A stretch of 22,248 bases of DNA, taken from positions 1 to 22,248 of the forward strand of contig CAZXCQ010000083.1 of NCBI GenBank assembly GCA_964639275.1, given 5' to 3'. Made by a program: the position numbers and the translations under genes. Under the pieces are notes generated by a model that did not search any database, was not told where the DNA came from, and saw only the letters and a list, made by a program, of their open reading frames with translations. Positions 1 to 7,531 of this stretch are shown here, piece after piece (positions within the stretch are counted from its first letter, which is position 1; the number at the start of each line of letters is the position of its first letter). The stretch comes from CAZXCQ01 sp964639275 (GTDB lineage: Bacteria; Desulfobacterota; DSM-4660; Desulfatiglandales; Desulfatiglandaceae).

Positions 1-442
1 GGGCAATGGCGACCCGCTGTGTTTCTCCGCCTGACAATTTATGGGCCTCGGCATCCACAAACCCTCCCATCTTCACCAGATCCAGGGACTCCCTGATGAT
101 TGTTTTCCTTTCTCTCCTGGATATCCCCCTTATCTTGAGGCCAAATTCGAGGTTCTTGTAGACCGTGGTCGTAAAAAGGACAGGGCCCTGCTGGACCATA
201 ACGATCTCGCGGCGTAACGAGGTCAGGTTGTTTCCACCAAAATCGATACGCGTGTTTCCATATCTAATCTCGCCGGTTGTGGGTGAAACGAGCAGGGCCA
301 GGATCTCAAGGAGGGTTGTCTTTCCCGATCCGTTCGGCCCCTGCAAAGAGTATATGATGCCCTTTTTGAGAACCAGCTCCGCTATATCCAGGACGGCTCT
401 CCCCCCATAGACCTTTTTGAGATTCTTGACTGCGAAGGGCAT
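1..442 (-). CDS. tupC: Tungstate ABC transporter ATP-binding protein, 3'-truncated by window edge
   Basis: Energises import of tungstate (or a similar oxyanion) through TupB at the cytoplasmic membrane. The 147 residues present contain Walker A (GPNGSGKTT, about 35-43), a Q-loop (VQQGP, about 83-87) and the ABC signature LSGGETQ (about 136-142). Walker B and the H-loop lie beyond the window. The ATG overlaps the last base of the tupB stop (TGATG), which implies translational coupling. The Tup assignment rests on the adjacent TupB-like permease. By itself this is a generic oxyanion-family ATPase, so a molybdate or sulfate role is not formally excluded. Confidence 0.8.
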   Translation of the reverse strand, partial: MPFAVKNLKKVYGGRAVLDIAELVLKKGIIYSLQGPNGSGKTTLLEILALLVSPTTGEIRYGNTRIDFGGNNLTSLRREIVMVQQGPVLFTTTVYKNLEFGLKIRGISRRERKTIIRESLDLVKMGGFVDAEAHKLSGGETQRVAIA

Positions 443-1137
443 CAGGCTCTTTCTCTTCCCTGTATGTAATTAAAAAAGATATTGACCGCAAGGCTTATAA
501 AAAGGAGGACCATTCCAAGGGCCACACCGAGCACGAACTCTCCCTTGTCGTATTCCAGGGCCATGGCCGTCGTCATGGTGCGGGTGTAGCCCTTGGCATT
601 GCCTCCCAGCATCATGCTGATGCCTATCTCTGCGATGACCCTTCCAAAGGCGGCTATGACGCCGGCGATTATCCCAAAGCGTGTCTCCCTGAAGATGACC
701 AGCCCCGTCTGCAAAGGGCTGGCACCAAGCGTCATGGCCGTCTTCCTGTACCGCTCATCAACCCGGCTGGTGGCCGCAATGGTAAGGGAGGTCACGATGG
801 GGAAGATCAGGATCACCTGCCCGATAACCATGGCCGTCTGGGTGTAGAGGAGATCAAGAATCCCCAAAAGCCCTTTCCTGCAAATAAAGGCATAAACAAA
901 AAGTCCCACAACCACCGTCGGTAGGGCCATAAGGGAGTTAAAAACAGTGATGACCGCCCTCTTGCCCCGAAACGTATTAAAAGAGATCATAAAGCCGGTG
1001 GGAATGCCAAAAAGGCTGGCTATCAGGGTGGAGCTGAGGCTCACCTTGAGCGAGACATAGATGATAAAGTAGAGATCGGGATTAAACGACCATAAAAGCA
1101 AAATGGCTGACAAAAAACTGTCTATGACAAAATCCAT
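442..1137 (-). CDS. tupB: Tungstate ABC transporter permease
   Basis: A 231-residue inner-membrane permease with several hydrophobic segments, and a cytoplasmic EAA-type loop reading GRVIAEIGISMMLGGN around residues 165-180, which couples to the ATPase. Length and loop match the TupB/WtpB-like branch. It sits 21 bases after the HTH regulator and overlaps tupC by one base, so the three genes form one unit. The ribosome site (GAGGAG) is about 16 bases from the ATG, further than usual, so a slightly different start is possible. No substrate-binding protein gene (tupA) is seen in the window; it may lie left of the edge or be encoded elsewhere. Confidence 0.85.
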   Translation of the reverse strand: MDFVIDSFLSAILLLWSFNPDLYFIIYVSLKVSLSSTLIASLFGIPTGFMISFNTFRGKRAVITVFNSLMALPTVVVGLFVYAFICRKGLLGILDLLYTQTAMVIGQVILIFPIVTSLTIAATSRVDERYRKTAMTLGASPLQTGLVIFRETRFGIIAGVIAAFGRVIAEIGISMMLGGNAKGYTRTMTTAMALEYDKGEFVLGVALGMVLLFISLAVNIFFNYIQGRERA

Positions 1138-1158
1138 GGGGTGATCTTCTGAACTCCT

Positions 1159-2100
1159 CTAGTCAAGGGGGTGCTGTGCAGGCTCCACCTCCTGGGGGAA
1201 TACCATTTTTCCGCACAGGCTCAGGTCATAACCTGCCAAGATCTCCACCTGCTCCCGAAACGCGCTTTCGTGCAAGAGGTTCATAAACATCTGTGTCCCT
1301 CTTTCAAAAAAACGATCTTTGAGAACAAGAAAATCAAAACGTTCCCAGCGCAATGATACAAAATCGAGATCCAGCAGGCCCGCCACAGCCCTGATCGCAG
1401 GACCGACGTCTGCCCTGCCCGAGAGCACCTCCATGCCAACATCCAGATGCCGCTGCACCTCCCGGTGATACCCTTCGATCTTATCGCCCTCAACACCTGC
1501 CCTGTTGAGTTCTCTGTCAAAAAGCAACCGGGTTCCGGTACCCAGCGGCCGGTTGACCATCCTCAGACCCGGACGGGCCAGATCCTCAACCCCCTCAATC
1601 CCTCTGGGGTTTCCTTTTGCCAGAAGAAGCCCCTGCTCCCGCCTGCAAAAGTTGACCACGCCCGGTAACTGTCCCAGTTCTTCTCGTGCAAACCCAAAAT
1701 TATACTCCTGATCATTTTGCTGGAGCAGATGGCTTGTCGCCATATGACAGAGATTGCGCCTGAGTGCCCGGATTCCCCCGAGGCTCCCCAGGTTCCCAAA
1801 GACCGCTACATGGTCTGGGTGGAGCTGATTGAAAAGCGAGATCGTCTTGTCTAACAGGATATCATTGCTCCCGCCTATTATGAGCAGCCCATGATAGGGG
1901 GGCAAAGGATCGGTTGATGCAGGATAGTTGATTGTCTCATTCTCCAGCCATTGCTCCACAAGATGACGGGGAAAGAGCCACTTTCCTGTCACTTTGGTAG
2001 CCGGAAGTCCCTTTTCTGCGACGAGGGTGTAGACCATCTTGTCGTTGATATTTAGAAATCGCGCGACCTCCCGGGTGCTAAGAAGCCTCATCTCTCCCAT
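1159..2100 (-). CDS. HTH regulator with periplasmic-binding-like domain, probable tungstate/molybdate sensor
   Basis: A 313-residue cytoplasmic regulator. Residues about 5-55 form an excisionase/MerR-type winged helix (STREVARFLNINDKMVYTLV, then a GKWLFPRHLVEQWL wing). Residues about 70-305 resemble a substrate-binding fold (PBP_like) of the kind that binds oxyanions or molybdopterin-type ligands. There is no signal peptide, so the binding domain works as an intracellular sensor. It is the first gene of the unit with tupB and tupC, which suggests it senses tungstate or molybdate and controls its own operon. The ATG is preceded by a good AAGGAGG about 9 bases away. A second in-frame ATG three codons on is possible. 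Confidence 0.85.
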   Translation of the reverse strand: MGEMRLLSTREVARFLNINDKMVYTLVAEKGLPATKVTGKWLFPRHLVEQWLENETINYPASTDPLPPYHGLLIIGGSNDILLDKTISLFNQLHPDHVAVFGNLGSLGGIRALRRNLCHMATSHLLQQNDQEYNFGFAREELGQLPGVVNFCRREQGLLLAKGNPRGIEGVEDLARPGLRMVNRPLGTGTRLLFDRELNRAGVEGDKIEGYHREVQRHLDVGMEVLSGRADVGPAIRAVAGLLDLDFVSLRWERFDFLVLKDRFFERGTQMFMNLLHESAFREQVEILAGYDLSLCGKMVFPQEVEPAQHPLD

Positions 2101-2141
2101 GTCTTCCCACCTCCTTAAGGAAAAATTAGAACATTTCTGTA

Positions 2142-2147
2142 ATTATA
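2142..2147 (-). promoter_or_regulatory. Possible -10 box of the regulator-tupBC operon
   Basis: On the minus strand this reads TATAAT, 42 bases upstream of the regulator ATG, in AT-rich sequence. No good -35 hexamer stands 16-18 bases further upstream, so the promoter may depend on an activator or may be chance. Confidence 0.3.
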
Positions 2148-2756
2148 AATCAACAAAGATCTATGATAGTATGAATCATCCCCTAAAACTACCAGTTTGG
2201 ATATTACCACCGGTCCCCTCTCAGCAGTCAGGTGCTGATATATCCTCTAATGCCGAGTTTGTGCCGGCCGTTTATGGCTGTCCGATCGCTACTTAGTTGA
2301 AATAATTTGTTTTTCCAGTTGACAACAGGCCGCTGACAATAACCGTCCGACCTGCCCGATGCCGAGCCTATGGGAAATCCGCCGCGACGAAACGGGTATG
2401 AGGATAAAAAACAACACATCCCGGTCAATGTGAATTGAAATTTGAAAACCATGATAGTTCTTATGGGTAGCTATGGGGAACTTGCTTCTATTAAGGAGAC
2501 ATATATTACCAATTTGTAACTCATATGGTATCTTCCAAATAAATCGGGATAAATCTTTTCTTGGCCTGGTTCTCTGGATTTTCGCCTGCTCGGGAGTGAT
2601 GACCTTGGGGACCTTATACCAACTGTATCCTGATCCATGCGCCATTTCAGAAAAATTTTCACTTGAAACAGGAGGAGACCCTATGGCATAGTGCCCCCCA
2701 CATTTGCCTTTTGGGCATCTGGGCAAGCAATTGCAGAACTGAAAATCAAGTAATAC
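2148..2756. other. Long non-coding stretch, nothing recognised
   Basis: About 600 bases between the tup operon and the palindromic repeat. Several unconvincing open frames exist; the longest (2289-2780, minus) runs into the repeat, has no usable ribosome site and resembles no family I know. One minus-strand part near 2550-2640 (encoding YSWYKVPKVITPEQAKIQR) looks protein-like and may be the debris of a lost gene. No promoter, RNA gene or terminator could be supported. Confidence 0.5.
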
Positions 2757-2838
2757 TTTAGCCATTTGAAATCCGGGCAATGGGGGTTCCGAACCCCCAT
2801 TGCCCTGCTCGAGTGCCAGCCTTGAAAAAAGCTAATTT
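2757..2838. repeat. Palindromic repeat, copy A
   Basis: Holds a perfect inverted repeat with 15-base arms (2775-2789 and 2791-2805) around one central C. The outer edges read TTTAGCC on the left and AGCTAA on the right. The same left and right halves occur at 17911-18190, where they flank a long inserted foldback, and related ends lie at 17853-17888 and 3452-3485. It sits just before the selenoprotein gene and has no U-run, so it is not a typical terminator. It is more like a MITE or REP-type element. Confidence 0.75.
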
Positions 2839-2864
2839 GGTACAAAATCAACAGGGAGATTGTG

Positions 2865-3341
2865 ATGAATCCAAAAGATATGAGACAAAGGGCCCTCGAA
2901 CTCTTTGAGAAGCGATTTCATTGAAGCCAGGTGATCCTGGCCGTTGGTCAGGAAAGGCTGGGCATGGTCAATGAGGCCGTTATCAAGGCCATGGGCGCGT
3001 TTGGCGGTGGCATTGCCAGCTCGGGGAATGTCTGCGGTGCCTTGATTGGCGGGGTGGCTCTGATTTCGAGCATCTACAGCAGGGGTAACCTTGAGGAAAA
3101 GGAAGACCCGCGCATGTGGCGCTTGAGCTACAAGTTATCCAAGATATTTGAGAATCTTGCCGAACCTTACGGCGGTATCAACTGTAAGGACATTGCCAGG
3201 GTAGACTGGAGAGACAAGGAGGCCACCAAAGACTTCTACAAAAACCCGGAGAGTCGCCACAAACTGTGTGCCCAACTGGTGGGGGACCTGGCTTATGCCC
3301 TGGGAGAGATCCTGGACAAGGAGGCTGAGGCAGCCCCCTGA
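2865..3341 (+). CDS. C-GCAxxG-C-C family redox protein, probable selenoprotein read through UGA
   Basis: The frame runs from an ATG (ribosome site AGGGAG) to the TGA at 3339-3341, with an in-frame TGA at 2922-2924 as codon 20; the product is 158 residues. The local reading is FEKRFH-U-SQVILAVGQERLG. Known family members have Cys here (the 'NCAQAVL'-type motif), so UGA replaces the first conserved Cys. The other family cysteines are present: VCGAL (C57), INCKDI (C107) and KLCAQL (C135). Both sides of the UGA carry family sequence in one frame, and a SECIS-like hairpin follows. I recall selenocysteine members of this family. A conventional gene caller would start at GTG 2931 and lose the redox residue. 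The exact role is unknown; a thiol/selenol or metal-linked redox function is likely. Confidence 0.85.
2922..2953 (+). promoter_or_regulatory. UGA codon and bacterial SECIS-like hairpin
   Basis: After the UGA (2922-2924) an 8-bp stem can form between 2935-2942 and 2946-2953, with one G-U pair and apical loop GUU at 2943-2945. The loop starts 18 bases past the UGA and with a G, which fits the known bacterial SECIS rule for SelB binding. A competing 6-bp hairpin (2926-2931 with 2936-2941) starts nearer the UGA. Confidence 0.7.
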
Positions 3342-3451
3342 CCCAACCAAACCCGAGGGAGATTAACAATCTTGCCTGGCCCACCCAACATAGTCTGTCA
3401 CCTTAGGGTTTGCATAGGGGATTACAGAGAAATAGCTTTGCAGAATTGGGG

Positions 3452-3485
3452 CCCCCATTCCCCTGCTCAAGTGAAAGTCTTATTT
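3452..3485. repeat. Degenerate right end of the palindromic repeat family (copy B)
   Basis: Reads CCCCCATTCCCCTGCTCAAG and beyond, matching the right half of copy A (CCCCCATTGCCCTGCTCGAG) with scattered changes. The left half is not recognisable. It lies in the 238-base gap between the selenoprotein and the isochorismatase gene, where no gene is supported. Confidence 0.45.
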
Positions 3486-3579
3486 TGTATCATCCCGATG
3501 GGCATGGGGGCACATCTACTCCTGATTCAAGCTTCTTTTGGCAATGAGTCAAAAGTAGATCCCTATTCAATCAGGTGAC

Positions 3580-4185
3580 TTATTCCAGTTTCTTTAGAAA
3601 CTCATCGTGGGACAATACTTCGCCAATGTAAGGAAAGAACTTTTCCTCCACGTATTTCTCCTCTTCCCCAGAAATGGCCGCGCAACAATCCTTCAAGAGA
3701 AAAACCTTGTAGCCTTTGTCGTAGGCAGACCTGGCCGTACCTTCCACGCAGACGTTGGTAAGAAAACCGCAGAAAGCCACATTTTTGATACAGTTGACCC
3801 GGAGAAGGAAGTCGAGGTTGCTGGAATTGAAAGCGTCCAGGGTTCGTTTGCCTTCTACCACGATATCCTGTTTTGCGGGTTTTAGTTCATCAATAATCTC
3901 CCCTCCCCAGGTGTTTTTTCTAAAGGCCTTTGTCTGAAGCACATTGGCATGAATAGGCCCGAGTACCCCTTCGCATCCTGCGTCACAATAATCCTCCTCA
4001 AACAGGATGGGAACAAGCAGGGTCAAACATTTCCCCCTGGCCTTCTGGAGGCAGTCCTGGGCATTCTTGACAGTGTTCTGCGCCTTGATCTGATCCTTCA
4101 CCCCCTCGTACAGGGCTCCCCCTTCCTTGCAGAAGTCGTTTTGGAACTCTATAAAAACAACTGCTGTCTCGTTGGCCTTCATCAT
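3580..4185 (-). CDS. Isochorismatase-family cysteine hydrolase
   Basis: A 201-residue cytoplasmic alpha/beta hydrolase of the isochorismatase-like family (nicotinamidases, N-carbamoyl hydrolases and others). The catalytic triad is visible: D17 in FQNDFC, K113 in VEGKRTLDAF and nucleophile C146 in GFLTNVCVEGTAR. Length is normal for the family. The sequence does not show the substrate. Two ATGs stand side by side after AAAGGAGG; the second (4182) has the better spacing. The gene looks like a single transcription unit. Confidence 0.88.
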   Translation of the reverse strand: MMKANETAVVFIEFQNDFCKEGGALYEGVKDQIKAQNTVKNAQDCLQKARGKCLTLLVPILFEEDYCDAGCEGVLGPIHANVLQTKAFRKNTWGGEIIDELKPAKQDIVVEGKRTLDAFNSSNLDFLLRVNCIKNVAFCGFLTNVCVEGTARSAYDKGYKVFLLKDCCAAISGEEEKYVEEKFFPYIGEVLSHDEFLKKLE

Positions 4186-4233
4186 TTGTCCTCCTTTCTA
4201 TTGAAAAATTGGACTGCAGAGATAAGATGACAA

Positions 4234-4268
4234 AAACCCTCTCTTTGTAACAAAAGTATAGAGGGTTT
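4234..4268 (-). terminator. Possible terminator after the ECF/cytochrome operon and MacB remnant
   Basis: Inverted repeat AAACCCTCT/AGAGGGTTT (4234-4242 with 4260-4268) with a 17-base loop. On the minus strand it ends in a short T-run, and it lies between the remnant at 4287 and the isochorismatase start. Confidence 0.45.
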
Positions 4269-4286
4269 GCCGCCAAGCGTCAATAG

Positions 4287-4562
4287 TCACAGATCGGTCA
4301 TCAAAGTCATGGTCGATGAGAGCACCTTGGTCATCTCGGCCATGTCGCGGATACTGAAGTCGTTCGGTACCCCCGGGCAACTGCGGTGACGCTCACGCGG
4401 CACCGCGGTCATTTGCCATATGGCGTCTGAAGTTTCCTCAGTGCTCTGGGCTGCTGCCAGAATATGATCGACATTGGCAAAACGAACCGGCATGGGGTGG
4501 TTGGCTGCCTGGATGTCTGAACATTCAGGGTAGAGGCTCGGCTGGCCACCCGGATACCGCTT
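4287..4562 (-). pseudogene. Remnant of a MacB-type ABC transporter permease
   Basis: The open stretch encodes MPVRFANVDHILAAAQSTEE, then PNDFSIRDMAEMTKVLSST and TLMTDL, preceded in frame by SLYPECSDIQAANHP. This is the characteristic end of the periplasmic MacB_PCD domain, just before the second membrane segment. A stop follows TLMTDL where the LLLG...GGIGIMNI membrane part should start. The N-terminal membrane helix and most of the periplasmic domain are also missing. It is a fragment of roughly 90 codons of a normally 400-650-residue protein and should not be functional. It begins about 23 bases after the cytochrome gene. Confidence 0.6.
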
Positions 4563-4585
4563 ACTTATTGGAAGACGGATATCCC

Positions 4586-5158
4586 CTAGCGTGGAATCAC
4601 AACATTATCATCTTCATATATCCCTTGTTCGGCGGTTGTGTGGCAGGCGGAACAGTTTGCCAGTGAGCCGATTGACTCTCGCTTGAGTATTTCGGGACCG
4701 ATTTCATGATGTTTTTTAATGACATAAGGGATTTGAGTAATCCTTAAAGGCGTCTCTCTACCAAGGCTTCTCATTATCTTTACTGAACGTTTTGCAGAGG
4801 AATGCTCCGCGGCATTCGCCTCCAGATATTCAGCAATTTTCTTTTTGGATTCTGGATCAAGCGCGATGAACTCTCCAAAATGATCATCAAGTCCGGTAAG
4901 AATTTTTGACCATGACCCGGAAGGCAACAACTCGGGCTGATATGCGAAATGACAGGCGCCGCACTCTTGTTTGAACGTTTGATTAGCTACCGGGGTTAAG
5001 TGGTCTTTCTCGTAATGCTTGGAACTATTCCGGTGTCTTTCTTGATGCCTCTTTCTTTTTTTGTGATCATCATGATCAGCCATGGCGGTATAGAAAACCC
5101 CGCTTGCCAACAGCAAGACAGCCCCTAGGACAATAATCCATTTTTGTGCCCTTCTCAT
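4586..5158 (-). CDS. Exported dihaem cytochrome c (DHC-like)
   Basis: A 190-residue periplasmic c-type cytochrome. It has a signal peptide with hydrophobic core at about 7-25, then a His/Lys-rich linker (28-53). There are two CxxCH haem sites: CGACH (66-70) in the context VANQTFKQECGACHFAYQPE, and CSACH (169-173) close to the C-terminus. This layout fits the DHC dihaem cytochrome family, whose members often pass electrons to or from a cytochrome b561; no b561 gene is in the window. It is the last gene of the ECF sigma operon, 64 bases after an LTxxQ-repeat gene, which ties its expression to envelope or metal stress. Confidence 0.85.
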   Translation of the reverse strand: MRRAQKWIIVLGAVLLLASGVFYTAMADHDDHKKRKRHQERHRNSSKHYEKDHLTPVANQTFKQECGACHFAYQPELLPSGSWSKILTGLDDHFGEFIALDPESKKKIAEYLEANAAEHSSAKRSVKIMRSLGRETPLRITQIPYVIKKHHEIGPEILKRESIGSLANCSACHTTAEQGIYEDDNVVIPR

Positions 5159-5222
5159 CTAATTCACCTTTCAGACCATTTATTTTCAACCAAAAAATCA
5201 CTCCAAAGGAAGTTTCACAGAG

Positions 5223-5924
5223 CTACTCGGACCCAGCCGGTCTTCGTGGAGGCATTTTCCGGCGTTGCCCGGCCAGTAACTTCCTGAACTCCACCAGTTG
5301 CCCGGCGGTCAGAACCTTGCTCAGCTTTTCTTCAATGGATATGTGGTGTTCCCTGAGCTCATGTCTCAATGAATGTCCATCCCGACGATCTTGCTTTCGA
5401 TATCTTTCCAGGATCTTGCGCTGTTCCTTGAGGCTATTCTCAATGATGGGCCGAACCTTCGATACCTGTGAATCCGTCAGTCCAAGCCGATTTTTCATTT
5501 CATCGATCATGCCCTCAGGTGTTATTCTGGCCAGCATGGCCTGCAAACGGTCTTCGGGCCGCCAGTGTTTCAACCGCGCACGAAGCGCATCAAATTCCTT
5601 CTTCTGACCGTCGGTCAGGATCGTCCGGATCTCTCCGAAGGTGTGATCCCTCAGATTTTCTAGTTCCGGGTCTATTTTTCTTTTTATGCTGGATAATTTC
5701 GAAAGGAATTGATCTATCGTAGCCTCGATGCCGGCCTTTTGTTCTTCTGTGAGATTGAGTTCTTCCGAAAGCCTCTTCATCAGCAAATGGGACCTTGCCG
5801 TGTGACCATATTCAGAGAATCGTTCGATCCGTTTCTTGTAATACAGCCCTGTCCCCAACGACCCTGACAACGCACCCAGGATCAACACGAGAATGAGACC
5901 TGTCCATAACCTGAATCGGGTCAT
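5223..5924 (-). CDS. Membrane-anchored Spy/CpxP-like LTxxQ-repeat protein
   Basis: 233 residues: an N-terminal membrane anchor or uncleaved signal at about 6-28, then a charged helical periplasmic part. Four LTxxQ motifs (LTEEQ 58-62, LTDGQ 103-107, LTDSQ 149-153, LTAGQ 205-209) make two tandem Spy/CpxP-like units. Spy, CpxP and CnrX/ZraP-type proteins are periplasmic chaperones or metal/stress sensors. The place directly after the small membrane gene of an ECF system suggests a signal-input partner. Ribosome site GGGGGA lies close to the ATG, 10 bases after the previous stop. Confidence 0.8.
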   Translation of the reverse strand: MTRFRLWTGLILVLILGALSGSLGTGLYYKKRIERFSEYGHTARSHLLMKRLSEELNLTEEQKAGIEATIDQFLSKLSSIKRKIDPELENLRDHTFGEIRTILTDGQKKEFDALRARLKHWRPEDRLQAMLARITPEGMIDEMKNRLGLTDSQVSKVRPIIENSLKEQRKILERYRKQDRRDGHSLRHELREHHISIEEKLSKVLTAGQLVEFRKLLAGQRRKMPPRRPAGSE

Positions 5925-5934
5925 ATTTCCCCCG

Positions 5935-6261
5935 TTAGCCGTTCAGTACTGGTTGAAACAGTGCAAATTCCACCGGCTCTCCCATAAGGATTTTGGCTAC
6001 CTCATAATCTGAAATAACATCCATTTGCACAAATATGGCAGCGAAGATCACTATGAGGATACACACTGCGGGGACAAGACGCCACAGAAATGCTTGAAAA
6101 AATTCAAAATAACTGACCCGGAGTGCGGCGGGCCCCATCGTGCGGATATAACCCATGACCCTTGCTTGCCACAGCTCATCAACCTCACCCTTATCCTCAT
6201 GGTGATAGGCCCTGATCAGCGCCTTTCTCAATTTTTCAAAAACCTCTTTGTCGCGTCTCAT
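5935..6261 (-). CDS. Small single-pass membrane protein, probable anti-sigma factor
   Basis: 108 residues with a charged cytoplasmic N-terminus (1-55), one membrane segment (about 61-79) and a short periplasmic tail. It starts 12 bases after the ECF sigma gene behind a strong AGAGGGGGG site, the usual place of a cognate anti-sigma factor. The N-terminal helix (KEVFEKLRKALIRAYH) would have to bind the sigma factor. There is no H-x3-C-x2-C zinc motif, so it is not a ZAS-type anti-sigma factor. The function is inferred from position and topology, not from sequence similarity. Confidence 0.6.
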   Translation of the reverse strand: MRRDKEVFEKLRKALIRAYHHEDKGEVDELWQARVMGYIRTMGPAALRVSYFEFFQAFLWRLVPAVCILIVIFAAIFVQMDVISDYEVAKILMGEPVEFALFQPVLNG

Positions 6262-6273
6262 ATGCCCCCCTCT

Positions 6274-6864
6274 TTATCTATCGATGATACCCTCAAGTAT
6301 CTTCTGGAGTTTCCTCCGGGAGCGAAATGATCGAACCTTAACATTGGCCACGCTCCATCCCAGAAGATCAGCGGCCTCTTTCCCAGATCGACCTTCCAGA
6401 TAAATCAGGTCAACAACCATTCTGTCTTGTGCTGAGAGTTTCCCCAGTGCCCAATTCAACAGTTCCCTGGCCTCCTTTTGCGAGCCTGTTTCATCGACGG
6501 GATCTTCTGATTCTGCTGATATCACTTCTTCTACCCAGCGGTGATGCTTTTCGGTAAGCGAACTCATGGGAACTTCTCGGGATCTATAGGCCTTTCTCCA
6601 ATAATCATAACAGGTTTTCACCGCAATCGAAGACAGCCAGTGCCCAAAATCACTCTTGCCTTTAAAGGTCGGCAAGGATCGATAAGCCCGCACAAAAACA
6701 TCTTGAGCCGTCTCTTCGACATCATGATAGGGCACGTGCCTCCCCACAATCTTCTGGACAAGGGCCCTGTGTCTTTTCACTAGAGACTCAAATGCATTGA
6801 TATGACCAGCGAGAACCTGAAAAACGATTTCAGCATCAGTGGGTTTTCGAGACTCATTTGGCAT
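6274..6864 (-). CDS. ECF-type RNA polymerase sigma factor
   Basis: 196 residues. Region 2 (about 25-92) includes DVEETAQDVFVRAYRSLPTF and WLSSIAVKTCYDYWR, for core binding and -10 recognition. Region 4 (about 135-190) includes LSAQDRMVVDLIYLEGRS and a helix-turn-helix (GKEAADLLGWSVANVKVRSF) for -35 contact. The frame is open up to 7026, but that extra 54-residue part is unlike sigma factors and overlaps the previous gene and a hairpin, so I start at the ATG at 6864. Its ribosome site (GAAAG) is weak. It is co-oriented with a small membrane protein, two LTxxQ proteins and a cytochrome. Confidence 0.88.
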   Translation of the reverse strand: MPNESRKPTDAEIVFQVLAGHINAFESLVKRHRALVQKIVGRHVPYHDVEETAQDVFVRAYRSLPTFKGKSDFGHWLSSIAVKTCYDYWRKAYRSREVPMSSLTEKHHRWVEEVISAESEDPVDETGSQKEARELLNWALGKLSAQDRMVVDLIYLEGRSGKEAADLLGWSVANVKVRSFRSRRKLQKILEGIIDR

Positions 6865-6953
6865 CTTTCGGCGGTCATTATCGTCGCAGTGTCTGACTTT
6901 AACATGATACCAGATAGGGCCTTCCAGAAAAGTCCCGTTAGGGGGTAAGGCCT

Positions 6954-6988
6954 GCGGCTCAGGCAAGGAAAGTGGTTGCCTGAGCCGC
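6954..6988. terminator. Strong 13-bp hairpin between the Spy-like gene and the sigma gene
   Basis: GCGGCTCAGGCAA (6954-6966) pairs perfectly with 6976-6988 around a 9-base loop, ten bases after the stop of the Spy-like gene. On the minus strand no U-run follows. It may be a partial terminator or an mRNA 3'-end stabiliser that sets different levels of the Spy-like and sigma products. On the plus strand a CTTTTC follows, but nothing is encoded there. Confidence 0.55.
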
Positions 6989-6997
6989 TTTTCAGGC

Positions 6998-7471
6998 CTA
7001 TTTCGCCTTGTCGCCAGGCCGGGCATGAAATCCGTGTTTGGCCTTCTGGATTCTCTTTGCCTTCTGTTCTTTCAAATAGGTCAGCTGTTCAGAGGTCAGC
7101 AAGGCCTTTAATTGGGCCATTGTCTTTGCTTTCAGCAGGAATATCTGCTCCTTGGCTGCCGATGCCTGCCGGAAAGCTTTTCGAACATCTTCCTCATTAA
7201 ACCGATCCGCCCGCAAAACCGCCGCCAGATTTCTTCTCGCCTCTTTCCCGCCCGCTCTGAGCTTTTCTTTCTCGGCCTCGTATTCTTTAAGGATGTTCAG
7301 GATACCTGCCTGCTGGGCCTCTGTGAGCTTTAATTCAAGAACCGTCCTCAGTCCGTCCAGGTCCGGCCCTGCCCACCTCCCATGCCCAAAATGCCTGGCC
7401 TCCGCTGCAAAAGCGACCCCAAAAACCAATGAAATTGCTGCCATTACTGTTAAAGCCTTGTTGAATCGCAT
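6998..7471 (-). CDS. Periplasmic Spy/CpxP-family protein
   Basis: 157 residues with a clear signal peptide (core at about 6-22, cleavage near AFAAEA-RHF). The mature part is helical and charged with two LTxxQ motifs (LTEAQ 49-53, LTSEQ 125-129), the mark of the Spy/CpxP/ZraP group of periplasmic chaperones and metal-stress proteins. The C-terminus is very basic. The ribosome site AAAGGAGGT is 7 bases before the ATG. An ECF-type promoter candidate lies upstream, and the sigma gene follows after 133 bases, so it is probably a target and a modulator of that sigma factor. Confidence 0.82.
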   Translation of the reverse strand: MRFNKALTVMAAISLVFGVAFAAEARHFGHGRWAGPDLDGLRTVLELKLTEAQQAGILNILKEYEAEKEKLRAGGKEARRNLAAVLRADRFNEEDVRKAFRQASAAKEQIFLLKAKTMAQLKALLTSEQLTYLKEQKAKRIQKAKHGFHARPGDKAK

Positions 7472-7531
7472 TTCTTAAACCTCCTTTCTAAGCGCCTTTT
7501 GGATTGTAAACCTTCCGTTTTCAACTTCAAC

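Noticed and set aside
2289..2780. 163-codon minus-strand open frame
   Set aside because: Runs into the palindromic repeat, has no ribosome site, unlike-protein composition in most parts, no recognised family.
2931..3341. GTG-started shorter gene for the C-GCAxxG-C-C protein, or a nonsense mutation/pseudogene
   Set aside because: Family sequence and a good ribosome site lie upstream in the same frame, the TGA falls exactly on a conserved Cys, and a SECIS-like hairpin follows. Recoding explains all of this.
6865..7026. N-terminal extension of the ECF sigma factor
   Set aside because: Overlaps the hairpin and the 3' end of the Spy-like gene and lacks any resemblance to sigma factors; the ATG at 6864 gives a normal length.
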